From Armatimonas rosea (GTDB lineage: Bacteria > Armatimonadota > Armatimonadia > Armatimonadales > Armatimonadaceae), in assembly GCF_014202505.1 (NCBI RefSeq), contig NZ_JACHGW010000001.1:372001-436000 (forward strand): a DNA stretch of 64,000 nt, written 5' to 3'. Below the pieces are notes generated by a model, which saw nothing but the letters and a program-made list of their open reading frames with translations, ran no database searches and was not told the origin of the DNA. Numbering within the stretch: the stretch's first letter is position 1; each line of letters starts with the position of its first letter. Positions 14,990-23,384 of the stretch are shown here, piece after piece. Made by a program: the position numbers and the translations under genes.

Positions 14990-16369
14990 GTGGAAGGTTC
15001 GGCAAGAGAGGCAGCGTTCGCTCGATTGCGGGCGTTTTCGGATAAGCTGGTCGGTCGGGATGAGGCTCTGGGGGCGCTGGTGCGCTCGGTCTGTGCCCAT
15101 CGGCTCGTGACGCTCTACGGCCCTGCGGGGGGCGGTAAGAGTGCGCTTGCCCACGCCGCCGCCCACCGCCTGGCCGAGGCAGGAGCGTTTCCGGCGGGAG
15201 TGTTCTGGGTGAGCCTGCGAGGGGTGCGCCACGCCGACATCGCCCAAGAGGCAGTCGTCCGCCAGGTGCCGTCGAGTGCGGAGGCAGCACTCGTGATCCT
15301 CGACAGCCTGGAGTGGCCCGCGCTGGTGACTCCGCTCCTCGCTCGCTTTCCCACACTCCACCTGCTCACCACGGCGCACGCCCCGCTCGGGCTGCCACAC
15401 GAGCAGGCCCTGGAGCTTCCTCTGCTACATGTCAGCGAGGCACGGCGCTTGCTCGTGGGCTGGAGCCGCAAGGAGCTCGACCCCGAAGAGGCCGCGTCGG
15501 TGGCGCGCTTCCTCGATGGCAACCCCCAGGCCGTGCGTCTCGTGGCCGCGCTCCTGGAGACCGAGCCGCTGACCGCGCTACGGGTGCGCCTGGAGACACA
15601 GCTCACGGCCCTGACCCTGCACGGTGGGACCGCCACCCCGCTGACTATCGCCCGTGATCTGCTTCTGGAGCGCCTGCCCGAGGGGGTGGGGCGGCTGCTG
15701 GGGGTACTCTCTCTCTTTGCGACCGGGGCACGGGCGGAGGATATCGAGGTGAGCTGGGGCAAGGGCTGGCAGCGCTCGATGGACGTTCTGGTGCGTGCGG
15801 GGCTGGTCGCCGAGGACGAAGGACGCTACCAGGTGGTGATCGCCTTGCCCGAGGCGCCGCCGCAGGCACAGCTCGGGCCCACTGGTGTCTTGCTGGCGCT
15901 GGCCTTGGGGCACCTGCGCCTACACGAGCCCGAGCCCGCATTTGATCTGGCCGAGCGTGCGCTGGCTGTCGCGCGGGAGGGACAGAACCGGGAGGGCTTT
16001 GCCAGTGCGCTCCTAGTGCTGGGCCGCATCACCCTCACCGATGACCCGGCGCGGGCGGTCTTGCTCTTTGAAGAAGCCGCCGCCCACTTTGAGAACCTTG
16101 GGCAGAGAGCGAGTCAGGCCGAGGCGCGGCGCTGGCAGGGAGTGGCCTTTGCCCAGCTTGGCGAGCCCGAGGCGGCCCTGAGCGCGCTCTACGATGTCCA
16201 GCAAGCCCAGCACGATCCCGCCACCGAGCGCCTCTTTGCCGAGCTCCAGACCCTCCTCACCGACCGGGGCGGCGGCTCGCTCCTGGCCGCACTCGCCATG
16301 GACACGACCTCGATCCGCGAGACCGGTCTCCTTGCCGCACGGGTACGGCTCGGCCTGCCGGGGAAGTAG
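14990..16369 (+). CDS. STAND/NB-ARC-like ATPase with TPR-type tail
   Basis: A 459-residue product. Residues about 20-210 are an NB-ARC-like module: LVGRDEALGALVRS, Walker A GPAGGGKSA, Walker B-like ALVILDSLEW, and HLLTTAHAPLGLPHEQ in the sensor position, where NB-ARC proteins usually have TSR before PLGL. A winged-helix-like part and then helical TPR-like repeats follow (from about 300: FDLAERALAVAREGQ, ASALLVLGRITL, AVLLFEEAAAHFENLGQ). LuxR-type and AfsR-type regulators contain this core, but here the usual DNA-binding domain is absent. It may be a signalling scaffold. Start is GTG with no strong ribosome site. Confidence 0.75.
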   Translation: MEGSAREAAFARLRAFSDKLVGRDEALGALVRSVCAHRLVTLYGPAGGGKSALAHAAAHRLAEAGAFPAGVFWVSLRGVRHADIAQEAVVRQVPSSAEAALVILDSLEWPALVTPLLARFPTLHLLTTAHAPLGLPHEQALELPLLHVSEARRLLVGWSRKELDPEEAASVARFLDGNPQAVRLVAALLETEPLTALRVRLETQLTALTLHGGTATPLTIARDLLLERLPEGVGRLLGVLSLFATGARAEDIEVSWGKGWQRSMDVLVRAGLVAEDEGRYQVVIALPEAPPQAQLGPTGVLLALALGHLRLHEPEPAFDLAERALAVAREGQNREGFASALLVLGRITLTDDPARAVLLFEEAAAHFENLGQRASQAEARRWQGVAFAQLGEPEAALSALYDVQQAQHDPATERLFAELQTLLTDRGGGSLLAALAMDTTSIRETGLLAARVRLGLPGK

Positions 16370-16370
16370 C

Positions 16371-17351
16371 CTAGATCCGCTGCAAGAACCAGAGCGCCCC
16401 GAGGAGAATTACGGTCACGGTGCCCGCAAGCACGGCCCGGCGGCCCGCACGGGGCGCTTTTCGGTTTAGAAGCGCTAGCGCCGGAGCAACCGCCAGGACA
16501 ATCGCGAGCTGCCCCAGCTCCACCCCCACATTGAACGCGCCCAGCGAGAGCCCCAGCGCCTGCTTGGGAAGCCCGACCTCGGCGAGGGCGCTCGCAAACC
16601 CAAAGCCATGGATCAGGCCAAAGCCCAGCGCCATCCAGGCACGCACATCGCGCTCCCCCGGCTTGGTGAGGAGGTTGTCCACCCCCACGGCTACAATCGA
16701 GAGCGCGATCAGGGGCTCCACAATCGACGGCGAGAGAGTGACGGTCTTGGTGGCGGCGAGGCAGAGGGTGACCGAGTGCGCCAGAGTGAACGCGGTCGCG
16801 ATCTTAACGAGCTGCCGCAGCGAGCCGCCCAACAAGAGCAGCCCGACAATGAACAAGACATGGTCCGGGCCGGAGAAGATGTGCGAGACTCCCTCTACAA
16901 CAAAGCGCCGCGCCACGGAGAGCGCCGACTCCGGGGCCTGCTGGTCTGTCCAAGTAAAGCTCGGGTGCGCCGCATCAAGCACCTCCTCACGCACCAGGCT
17001 CCCGCGTGAGTAGAGCATGACAATCGTCCGGCTCTGCGGGTCTTCGGGGAAGAGGCGCTTGCCAACCGAGAGCTGCCGCGGGCGCGCCACGGCGGCGTAG
17101 GTATCCAGCAAGACGGTGCGGTTGCTTGGGTCGGGGAGCAGGCTCTCGCCCTCCGTGACCACGGGCTTGCCGTCGGCCTCCAGCACGAGGCGCTGGCGCA
17201 GGCCCACCTCTTTTCCCACGGGGGCGACTAGGCTAATCCGTAGCTGGTTGGTCTCTAGGTGCAGGATGATACTGCTATAGCGCGGGTCGTGGGCAAGGCT
17301 GGGGAGCGCCGTCAGGAGGAGCAAGAGCAAGCCGAGCGTGAGGCGTTTCAT
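16371..17351 (-). CDS. HupE/UreJ-family membrane protein
   Basis: The 326-residue product has a signal peptide ([27 protein letters not shown]), an extracytoplasmic beta-rich part of about 120 residues, and a carboxy half with about six membrane segments containing the HupE/UreJ motif [31 protein letters not shown] and [14 protein letters not shown], rich in His and Asp. Family members are implicated in nickel or cobalt entry; metal is not predictable here. It is the last gene of the DUF4331 operon and overlaps the pseudopilin stop by four bases. Confidence 0.88.
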   Translation of the reverse strand: MKRLTLGLLLLLLTALPSLAHDPRYSSIILHLETNQLRISLVAPVGKEVGLRQRLVLEADGKPVVTEGESLLPDPSNRTVLLDTYAAVARPRQLSVGKRLFPEDPQSRTIVMLYSRGSLVREEVLDAAHPSFTWTDQQAPESALSVARRFVVEGVSHIFSGPDHVLFIVGLLLLGGSLRQLVKIATAFTLAHSVTLCLAATKTVTLSPSIVEPLIALSIVAVGVDNLLTKPGERDVRAWMALGFGLIHGFGFASALAEVGLPKQALGLSLGAFNVGVELGQLAIVLAVAPALALLNRKAPRAGRRAVLAGTVTVILLGALWFLQRI

Positions 17352-18067
17352 GGGAGCGGTTCCTCTAAGGGGCGACGGACAACATGGTCGGGGAACTGGT
17401 CGAGGCGGGCACGGCTCCAGCGAAGCCAGCGCGCGTGGCCGTCGGTGTAGGTATAGTTTGCGCCGTCGCTATGCCGGTTGTACTGGAGCCACTCCACCAG
17501 CGCAGGCTCCCCGACCCAGGTGTCGTAGTCGTCCTGATCGGGCGTGTTGGCTGCATTGCGCTCGGAGAAGAGGATCAGGTTGGGGTTGGGAAGCGCGGCC
17601 ACCAGCGGCTCGGAGGCGAAGTCGCCTAGGACGCCCTCCAGCGCGTAGCGGCAGGACTTGTGGGTGAAGATAGAGTTGAGCAGGTAGCTCTGGCCGGTGG
17701 GAGCCTCGGGGCACTGGGCCACTTGGGTGCTTTTTAAGTACGGCGTCAGCGCACCGAGCCAGGGTGCCTCGGCGTGGCTGTTGCCAAAGCCTCCTCCTGC
17801 ACAAGAGTCGATGCTCTGCGGGAGCTGTTGAACGGTCGAGCCATCGTCGAGCACCCACTCCTCGTGGTGGTGGAAGAGGCTACCGTCGTTGTCGGTCATG
17901 TACATCCGGGCCGCCATCCCCAGCTGGTGCTGGTTCGAGAGACAGCTGAGCTGCCGCGCCTTGGCACGTGCCTGAGAAAAAACGGGAAAGAGAATGGCGG
18001 CGAGAACCGCGATAATGGCGATGACGGTAAGTAGCTCAATGAGCGTAAAGGCGCGTCGTGGATTCAT
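17348..18067 (-). CDS. type II secretion/type IV pilin-like pseudopilin with H-X9-DG domain
   Basis: The 239-residue product starts [28 protein letters not shown] (prepilin peptidase site before Phe7, Glu at +5, hydrophobic helix), followed by [33 protein letters not shown]. Near the end lies the motif [16 protein letters not shown] typical of the DUF1559-like/H-X9-DG pseudopilins that are abundant in Planctomycetota, Armatimonadota and Verrucomicrobiota. It is exported and membrane-anchored. It overlaps both neighbours by four bases, an unusual place for a pseudopilin, inside a DUF4331-HupE operon. Confidence 0.93.
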   Translation of the reverse strand: MNPRRAFTLIELLTVIAIIAVLAAILFPVFSQARAKARQLSCLSNQHQLGMAARMYMTDNDGSLFHHHEEWVLDDGSTVQQLPQSIDSCAGGGFGNSHAEAPWLGALTPYLKSTQVAQCPEAPTGQSYLLNSIFTHKSCRYALEGVLGDFASEPLVAALPNPNLILFSERNAANTPDQDDYDTWVGEPALVEWLQYNRHSDGANYTYTDGHARWLRWSRARLDQFPDHVVRRPLEEPLP

Positions 18068-19197
18068 GGCGCTTTCTCCGAGAGGATCTGCTGGGCGTGG
18101 CCGACAATAAGCCGGTCGCGGGTTCCGGTGGCGAGAGCGAGGCGGGCGTAGGTCTGGGCCTCGGCCTTCTGCCCCGCTCGGTAGAGCGACCAGGCGAGGG
18201 CATCGGCGGTGTAGATATCCTGGCGCTGCTTCCCGTCGGCGCGCATCAGGCGCACCGCCTCTTCGCTATTCCTGCCCGTGTCGGCGAAGAACAGGGCGAG
18301 GGCGCGGCCGTGGACATGCCGGCCGCTGGCCTCCGACGTGATCCGCTCCCACTGCGACGTGTCGCCGAGCTTGTAGAGGAGCATGCTGGCCTCGGGGAGC
18401 GCGACGGTGGCGGCGAGCTTCTTGGCCTCGGCGGTATTGCCCTGGTCGGCGGCGAGCTGGGCTAGCCCGAGCGTGGCGTGGCGGTCGTCGGGGTAGGCGT
18501 CCCGAGCGGCCTCAAACTCGCTCTGGGCGGCGGTGAAGCGGCCTTGGGTCGCCAGAAAGGTCGCGAGGCGGTCGTGGAACCAGGCGCGGCTGGGAGCGGA
18601 GGCCTCGAAGTGGGCCTCGATGAGCTGGAGTGCGCTCCGGTAGGCGTCCTCGGCGAGCTGGACCTTTCCCACGAGCTCCCAGAGGCGGGCTTGGAGGACG
18701 CGCACCACGGGATCGTTGGGGCGGCGCGATGCCGCCTCGGCCAGGAGCTGGCGCGCTCTATCGTAGTTGCCTAGCTCGATATCGCACTCCGCCGCGAGGG
18801 CACCATCGCCGAGCTTCAGAGCCACTGCGTGCGCCTCGGTGAAGGCATGGCGCCCCATGAGCGCCTTGGCAAGCGCCCAGTGGCCGATGGGGTTGTTGTG
18901 GCTCCGCACCGAGAGCGAGCGACGAGCGCTCGCCTCGGCCCGGAGGAGATCGTCGGGATCGCCCCCCTCGCTCTGCCGGCGCAGGTAGGCACTGGCCAGC
19001 ATCGCGAGTCCCGTGGCACCCTGCGGGTCGGAGAGGGCGCGGGCTTCGAGAAACCGGACACTCCGCTCCACCTCCGTCGGGTCGTAGGGGACATGGGGGT
19101 GGGGCCTCGGCGTGGGGGCCTGGGGCGCGAGGTGCTTCCCGGCCCAGACAAAGCCCCCTACGGCAAAGACCAGCACATGGGCGATCCCGCGTCGCAC
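18064..19197 (-). CDS. TPR-repeat protein of the DUF4331 operon
   Basis: The 377-residue product starts at a GTG that shares one base with the upstream stop (TAGTG). A short hydrophobic amino-terminal segment ([16 protein letters not shown]) looks like an anchor or signal. The rest is TPR-like helix pairs, for example [52 protein letters not shown] and [14 protein letters not shown] proteins are assembly platforms. DUF4331-TPR-HupE gene strings occur in other bacteria, so it probably acts with the neighbours, likely outside the cytoplasm. Confidence 0.85.
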   Translation of the reverse strand: MRRGIAHVLVFAVGGFVWAGKHLAPQAPTPRPHPHVPYDPTEVERSVRFLEARALSDPQGATGLAMLASAYLRRQSEGGDPDDLLRAEASARRSLSVRSHNNPIGHWALAKALMGRHAFTEAHAVALKLGDGALAAECDIELGNYDRARQLLAEAASRRPNDPVVRVLQARLWELVGKVQLAEDAYRSALQLIEAHFEASAPSRAWFHDRLATFLATQGRFTAAQSEFEAARDAYPDDRHATLGLAQLAADQGNTAEAKKLAATVALPEASMLLYKLGDTSQWERITSEASGRHVHGRALALFFADTGRNSEEAVRLMRADGKQRQDIYTADALAWSLYRAGQKAEAQTYARLALATGTRDRLIVGHAQQILSEKAP

Positions 19198-19742
19198 TAG
19201 CGTGGTGCTCCCAGGTAGGGGAAGGTGCTCGTGAAGCGCTTCCCGCTCGCCCCCACATTGTCGCTGGTCAGGGTCGGGATCTCTTTGTTGTCATCGGGAG
19301 CCAGCCCTAGAGCGGGAACTGTCCCCCCAAAGATCACCCCCAGCGAGATATCCACGACATCGTCGGTGAGCTTGCGCCCGCCGAACTTCCCCCCGGTCGC
19401 CCCGCCCGTCTCCGCGCCGAGGTAGGCCGCCGAGTCGGTCTGGTTCAGGTCTGCGACCAGCACATCGGGGACAAGAACCGCCTTGACCACGTTGGTGATC
19501 GCCTGGGAGCGCCCCGCGGTGCCGGTCATAAAGCCCTGGATATCGTTGGCGAGCTGGCCAGCGTCGTCGGTGGGGTTGTTCTCATCGTTGACCTTGTGCC
19601 GGTCTCCCGCGACGGTGGCAAAGACCTCGTTGACCGCGGGGCGTGCCAGGCGATCCACTTGCAGGAAGGTCTGGGGATTTCGGGAGACACCGCCGCAGCC
19701 CGCAAGCACGGCAATCGGTATCAGTAAAAAGAGTTGTTTCAT
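19197..19742 (-). CDS. lipoprotein resembling the carboxy half of DUF4331
   Basis: Start ATG 19742 gives 181 residues with a lipobox (MKQLFLLIPIAVLAGCGG, Cys16). The mature part matches features of the second half of DUF4331 proteins: QVDRLARPAVNEV, DLNQTD, GGKFGGRKLTDDVVDISLGV and a final FPYLGAPR. DUF4331 is usually one polypeptide; here the first half is the adjacent gene and this half has its own lipid anchor. Function of the family is unknown. It is separated from the first-half gene by 22 bases. Confidence 0.8.
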   Translation of the reverse strand: MKQLFLLIPIAVLAGCGGVSRNPQTFLQVDRLARPAVNEVFATVAGDRHKVNDENNPTDDAGQLANDIQGFMTGTAGRSQAITNVVKAVLVPDVLVADLNQTDSAAYLGAETGGATGGKFGGRKLTDDVVDISLGVIFGGTVPALGLAPDDNKEIPTLTSDNVGASGKRFTSTFPYLGAPR

Positions 19743-19764
19743 CGTTATTAATTCTCCGTGAGAG

Positions 19765-20490
19765 TTACTTGCTGGTGGTGCACCAGACCGCGATCTTGCC
19801 ACTGGAGCTCTTGAGGGCGCTCTTGGGAAGCTCCACGACAATCGAGAGGACGTTGTAGCCGGCTAAAAAGTCCTTGGCCGAGCCCGCGGCGCGCCAGGTA
19901 GTGGCCTTGGGCTTGTTAGCATCGGCGAGGGGGACCGCGGTGCCGGTGATGGGGGTGGCGCGGTCGGGCAGAATGGTGAAGAACTGCTCCAGGTCGAAGA
20001 AGAATGGGTCCTCACGGACACCGGCAAAGACCTGCATGCCGCTGGTGGGCGTAAAAGTCCCGTTGAAGACACCGCTGGTGGCGTAGGGCGTGGTGGCCTC
20101 GCTCATCGTGCCGGTGCGCGGCGGGACGACCGGGCCGGAGATAAAGACCTTCTGGTCGGTGCCGACTCCCTCGAAGCGTGCCTGGATCACCAGGTCCTCG
20201 ACATTGTCGCCGGTGTTGTCGATCTTGAACTGGTAGAGGACATCGGGATCGAAGGCGCGGGTGCCACCGCTGGGGATCAGCGGGGAGACACACATCGCCA
20301 GCACGACATTGTTGCTATTGGTCGGGCTGGGGAAGACAAAGACATCCGTCAGGTCGGTGCCGGGGGCGGCCGCGATCTGGGGGGTATCGGCGTGGTCCGA
20401 GCCCCGTGCTTGACGGACCCCGAGCCACCCTGCAGTGACGATAAGCGCGCCTCCCATGAGGGCAAGTGAGCGCTTGGTGAGTGATTTCAT
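19765..20490 (-). CDS. secreted protein resembling the amino half of DUF4331
   Basis: I choose ATG 20490, which has AGGAG 7 bases upstream, over ATG 20496, giving 241 residues. A signal segment (MKSLTKRSLALMGGALIVTAGWLGV) is followed by DUF4331 hallmarks: SDHADTPQIAAAPGTDLTDVFVF, LYQFKIDNTGDNVEDLVIQARFEG, FAGVREDPFFFDLEQF. The chain ends with AVWCTTSK before the region present in the next gene. The split may let two partners reassemble the usual domain in the periplasm or at the surface. Confidence 0.85.
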   Translation of the reverse strand: MKSLTKRSLALMGGALIVTAGWLGVRQARGSDHADTPQIAAAPGTDLTDVFVFPSPTNSNNVVLAMCVSPLIPSGGTRAFDPDVLYQFKIDNTGDNVEDLVIQARFEGVGTDQKVFISGPVVPPRTGTMSEATTPYATSGVFNGTFTPTSGMQVFAGVREDPFFFDLEQFFTILPDRATPITGTAVPLADANKPKATTWRAAGSAKDFLAGYNVLSIVVELPKSALKSSSGKIAVWCTTSK

Positions 20491-20617
20491 GACCATACTC
20501 CTGGAATTTCCGAGCTCTCTCTTAGTGAGGGCTCTGCTGCTAACCTCAGATACAGGTTCGCTGCTTCGGTTCCTTGGAGTTTAGGGCCATGGGGTAGTCA
20601 CTCCCCAGACCAAAAAC

Positions 20618-20635
20618 TGCTCACTTTTTGCTCAC
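20618..20635. promoter_or_regulatory. direct repeat TGCTCAC-N4-TGCTCAC upstream of the DUF4331 operon
   Basis: Two identical 7-bp units with a 4-bp spacer give an 11-bp period, the geometry of OmpR/PhoB-type regulator boxes. It lies about 130 bases upstream of the operon and also just behind the 3' end of the dehydrogenase gene. No -35 or -10 could be fixed between it and 20490, so operator function is speculative. Confidence 0.3.
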
Positions 20636-20658
20636 TGCGCTGTGAACAACTGCACTTC

Positions 20659-21603
20659 TTAGTAGCCAAACTCGGGGCTGACGGTGTTTTTCAGCGGCTC
20701 ACCGGCCTGCATCCGGCGCACTTGCTCGGCCACGAGTGCCGCGAGGCGCTCGGCGAGCGTGTCGGTGACCCCGCCGATATGGGGGGTGATGACCACGTTA
20801 TCCAGCTCCCACCACGGCGAGTTCTCCGGCAGCGGCTCGTCCTCAAAGACATCCAGACCCGCGCCTGCGAGCCACTTATTCTTCAGCGCCTTCCAGACAT
20901 ACTTCTCGTCGATCAGCCCGCCCCGCCCGATATTGAACAGGTAGCTCCCCTTCTGGATGATCTCGATCTCGTCCTCGCCGAAGAACCAGCGTGTCGAGGG
21001 TGTGAGGGGGAGCGCGAGGACAACCATGTTGCTTCGCAGGATCAGCTCGTGGTACTGCAGGTGCGGCAGGACCACATCGAAGCCCTCCGCGGGGAGCTCC
21101 GGGTTGCGGCGCAGGCCGATCGTGTTCATGCCAAAGGCCTTGCAGCGGGTGGCGATTCCCTGCCCGATCTTCCCCGCCCCCACAATCCCGACCGTCTTTC
21201 CCTCTAGCTGGAACCCCGACGACGCGACGCCCCAGTGCTTCTCTTTCTGTGCCAGGACGCTGGCCGGAATCTGCCGCGCGACCGCGAGCATCAGCGCCAG
21301 GACGTGCTCAGCGCAGGCGCTGGCGTGGACATCGGAGCCCGTGACGACCTGGACACCATCCGCAAAGATCTCCGGGTAGAGCTTGCCATCCACCCCCGCG
21401 CTGGTGATCTGCACCACCTTGAGCTTGGGCAGGCGCGCCCGCAGCTCCGGCTCCAGCTTTGCCGTGACCACGAGCTCCGCCTCGGCGAGCGCTTTTTCGT
21501 CGGGGGCCTTCGGGTCACAGAAGTGCAGGACGACGGACTCGCCGAGCGCCTCGGTGAGAGCAGCCTGGAGCGCGGGGTTGGTGGAGAGGCAGAGAACATG
21601 CAT
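20659..21603 (-). CDS. D-2-hydroxyacid dehydrogenase family protein
   Basis: Start ATG 21603 (MHVLCLSTN) gives 314 residues; the longer open frame upstream is not needed. The NAD-binding motif TVGIVGAGKIGQGIATRC lies near 150, followed by NIGRGGLIDEKYVWKAL (Arg of the active site), GAGLDVFEDEPLP (Glu) and NVVITPHIGG (catalytic His). These enzymes reduce 2-keto acids with NAD(P)H in the cytoplasm; the substrate is not predictable. TACAAT lies 6 bases before the start (21610-21615), a leaderless arrangement. Confidence 0.92.
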   Translation of the reverse strand: MHVLCLSTNPALQAALTEALGESVVLHFCDPKAPDEKALAEAELVVTAKLEPELRARLPKLKVVQITSAGVDGKLYPEIFADGVQVVTGSDVHASACAEHVLALMLAVARQIPASVLAQKEKHWGVASSGFQLEGKTVGIVGAGKIGQGIATRCKAFGMNTIGLRRNPELPAEGFDVVLPHLQYHELILRSNMVVLALPLTPSTRWFFGEDEIEIIQKGSYLFNIGRGGLIDEKYVWKALKNKWLAGAGLDVFEDEPLPENSPWWELDNVVITPHIGGVTDTLAERLAALVAEQVRRMQAGEPLKNTVSPEFGY

Positions 21604-21609
21604 GCCCGA

Positions 21610-21615
21610 ATTGTA
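21610..21615 (-). promoter_or_regulatory. -10 element TACAAT of the hydroxyacid dehydrogenase gene
   Basis: TACAAT is separated from the ATG at 21603 by TCGGGC. It faces away from the divergent GMC oxidoreductase gene, 79 bases from that start. Confidence 0.65.
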
Positions 21616-21681
21616 CCCGGCAAACCCCCGATCCGACGGGTGGCAAGAGGAGGTTAACCGCCAAGGCGCGAACCTAAGCGC

Positions 21682-23286
21682 ATGAGATGCGACTACGATG
21701 TGATCGTCATTGGCTCCGGTGCGGGAGGCGGAACCGTGGCGGGGCTGCTGGCGGAGGCGGGGCGGCGGGTGCTGCTCCTGGAGCGGGGTGGGGAGCCGGG
21801 CTTTGAGGAAGTGGGGCGGGACCACCTCCGAAACCAGCGCCTCTCGCACTATGGGCACAACGCGGGGCCGGACAGCGATCACCCAAGGGTTGCTCAGAAT
21901 CGCACGGTCGCGCCCTGGGACGGTGGCTACCACGCCAATGCGGCGATTGTGGGCGGCGGGACGCGGGTCTACGGGGCGCAGGCGTGGCGCTTTCACCCCC
22001 TGGACTTTAAGATGGCCTCCACCTATGGCATCCCCGACGGCTCATCGCTGGCGGACTGGCCCCTCGACTATGCCGAGCTCGCGCCGTTCTACGAGCAAGC
22101 GGAGCACGAGATCGGGGTGTGCGGCCAAGCCAGCGCGATGTGGCACCTGCCGGAGTACAAACGCGACTACCCGATGCCCCCGATGGCGGTCACCAAGCAA
22201 GGCGCGACCTACCGCAAGGGCGCAGAGGCGCTGGGCTGGCGGACACTCCCTGTGCCCTTGGCGATCAACTCGACTGAGTACCTTGGGCGGCCGGCGTGTA
22301 CCCGCTGCCAGCACTGTGTCGGGTTTGCCTGCCCGGTCGATGCGAAAAACGGCTCGCAGAACACGCTGATCGCGCGCGGCAAGCTCACGGGACGGCTTTT
22401 CCTACAGACCGGCGCGATGGCGACCAAGATCCACCACGATGGCAAGCGCGCCAGCGGGGTGACCTATTTTATCGGCGATGAGGCCAAGACCGTGACGGCG
22501 GAACAAATCGTCGTGGCGGCGGGTGCGATTGAGTCGGCGCGGCTCTTACAGCTCTCGGGGATCGGCAACGACCAGGTCGGGCGGCACCTGCAAGGGCATG
22601 TCTATGTCGGGGCCACGGCGCTCTTTGACGGCGAGATCTGGGATGGCCTCGGCCCGGGCGTCACCACGGCAACCACGGAGTGGAGCCACGGCAATCAGAG
22701 CGAGGGCATTATCGGGGGCGGGATGCTCGCCGATGAGTTTATCCTGCTGCCGATTATCGCCTGGAAGCGCTACCGCGCACCGGGCGTCCCGACCTGGGGA
22801 AAAGAGGCGAAGGACTGGCTGCGCCAAAACTACCGCAAGCTCTCGGACATCAAGGGCCCCGTGCAGGACATTCCCTCCCCCGATGCCCGCATCACCCTCG
22901 ACCCAATCGTCAAAGACCGCTGGGGCCTTCCTGTCGCGCGGCTCTCGGGCGCGACCCACCCGGAGACCATCCGCACGGGGCAGTTTCTCCAGAAGAAAGC
23001 GGTCGAGTGGCTACAGGCATCGGGCGCAAAACAAGTCTGGGGCGGCCCCCCGACCACGCCGTATCTCTCCGGCGGCCAGCACCAAGCGGGCACCTGCCGC
23101 ATGAGCGACGATCCCACCGCGGGCGTCGTGGACCGCAACGGGCGCGTCCATGGCTTTGAGAATCTCTTCGTGGGAGATGGGAGCGTCCACGTGACCAACG
23201 GCGGCTTCAACCCCGTGCTCACCATCTTCGCGCTGGCGTTTCGGCTCGCTGCCCACATGAACGTGGGCAGTTCGCTGCGCTCCTGA
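21682..23286 (+). CDS. GMC-family FAD-dependent oxidoreductase
   Basis: A 534-residue product beginning with the FAD motif DYDVIVIGSGAGGGTVAGLL, then VLLLERGG, a second flavin motif GYHANAAIVGGGTRVYGAQ, and the carboxy catalytic region HQAGTCRMSDDPTAGVVDRNGRVHG and NGGFNPVLTIFALAFRLA, with His and Asn in active-site positions. CTRCQHCVGFACPVDAKNG carries a CxxC-x5-C cluster seen in the gluconate/glucose dehydrogenase subgroup. Members oxidise sugar or alcohol groups. It has no signal sequence and no adjacent cytochrome subunit. Confidence 0.93.
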   Translation: MRCDYDVIVIGSGAGGGTVAGLLAEAGRRVLLLERGGEPGFEEVGRDHLRNQRLSHYGHNAGPDSDHPRVAQNRTVAPWDGGYHANAAIVGGGTRVYGAQAWRFHPLDFKMASTYGIPDGSSLADWPLDYAELAPFYEQAEHEIGVCGQASAMWHLPEYKRDYPMPPMAVTKQGATYRKGAEALGWRTLPVPLAINSTEYLGRPACTRCQHCVGFACPVDAKNGSQNTLIARGKLTGRLFLQTGAMATKIHHDGKRASGVTYFIGDEAKTVTAEQIVVAAGAIESARLLQLSGIGNDQVGRHLQGHVYVGATALFDGEIWDGLGPGVTTATTEWSHGNQSEGIIGGGMLADEFILLPIIAWKRYRAPGVPTWGKEAKDWLRQNYRKLSDIKGPVQDIPSPDARITLDPIVKDRWGLPVARLSGATHPETIRTGQFLQKKAVEWLQASGAKQVWGGPPTTPYLSGGQHQAGTCRMSDDPTAGVVDRNGRVHGFENLFVGDGSVHVTNGGFNPVLTIFALAFRLAAHMNVGSSLRS

Positions 23287-23369
23287 CCTGCGGCCACAAA
23301 GTCGCTCCGCGACATTCATTCCGTCGCTCCGCATTGTCCCCCCGCTGGGCGGGGGTTAGGGGGTAGGCC
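23287..23369. repeat. palindromic debris plus family C element
   Basis: From 23331 the sequence GCATTGTCCCCCCGCTGGGC and the following GGGGGTTAGGGGG make a family C hairpin (complement of CCCCCTAACCCCCGCC). The 40 bases before it (CCACAAAGTCGCTCCGCGAC) resemble fragments of other elements. It separates the GMC gene from the DUF5696-like gene. Confidence 0.75.
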
Positions 23370-23384
23370 AGGTACACTCAACCT

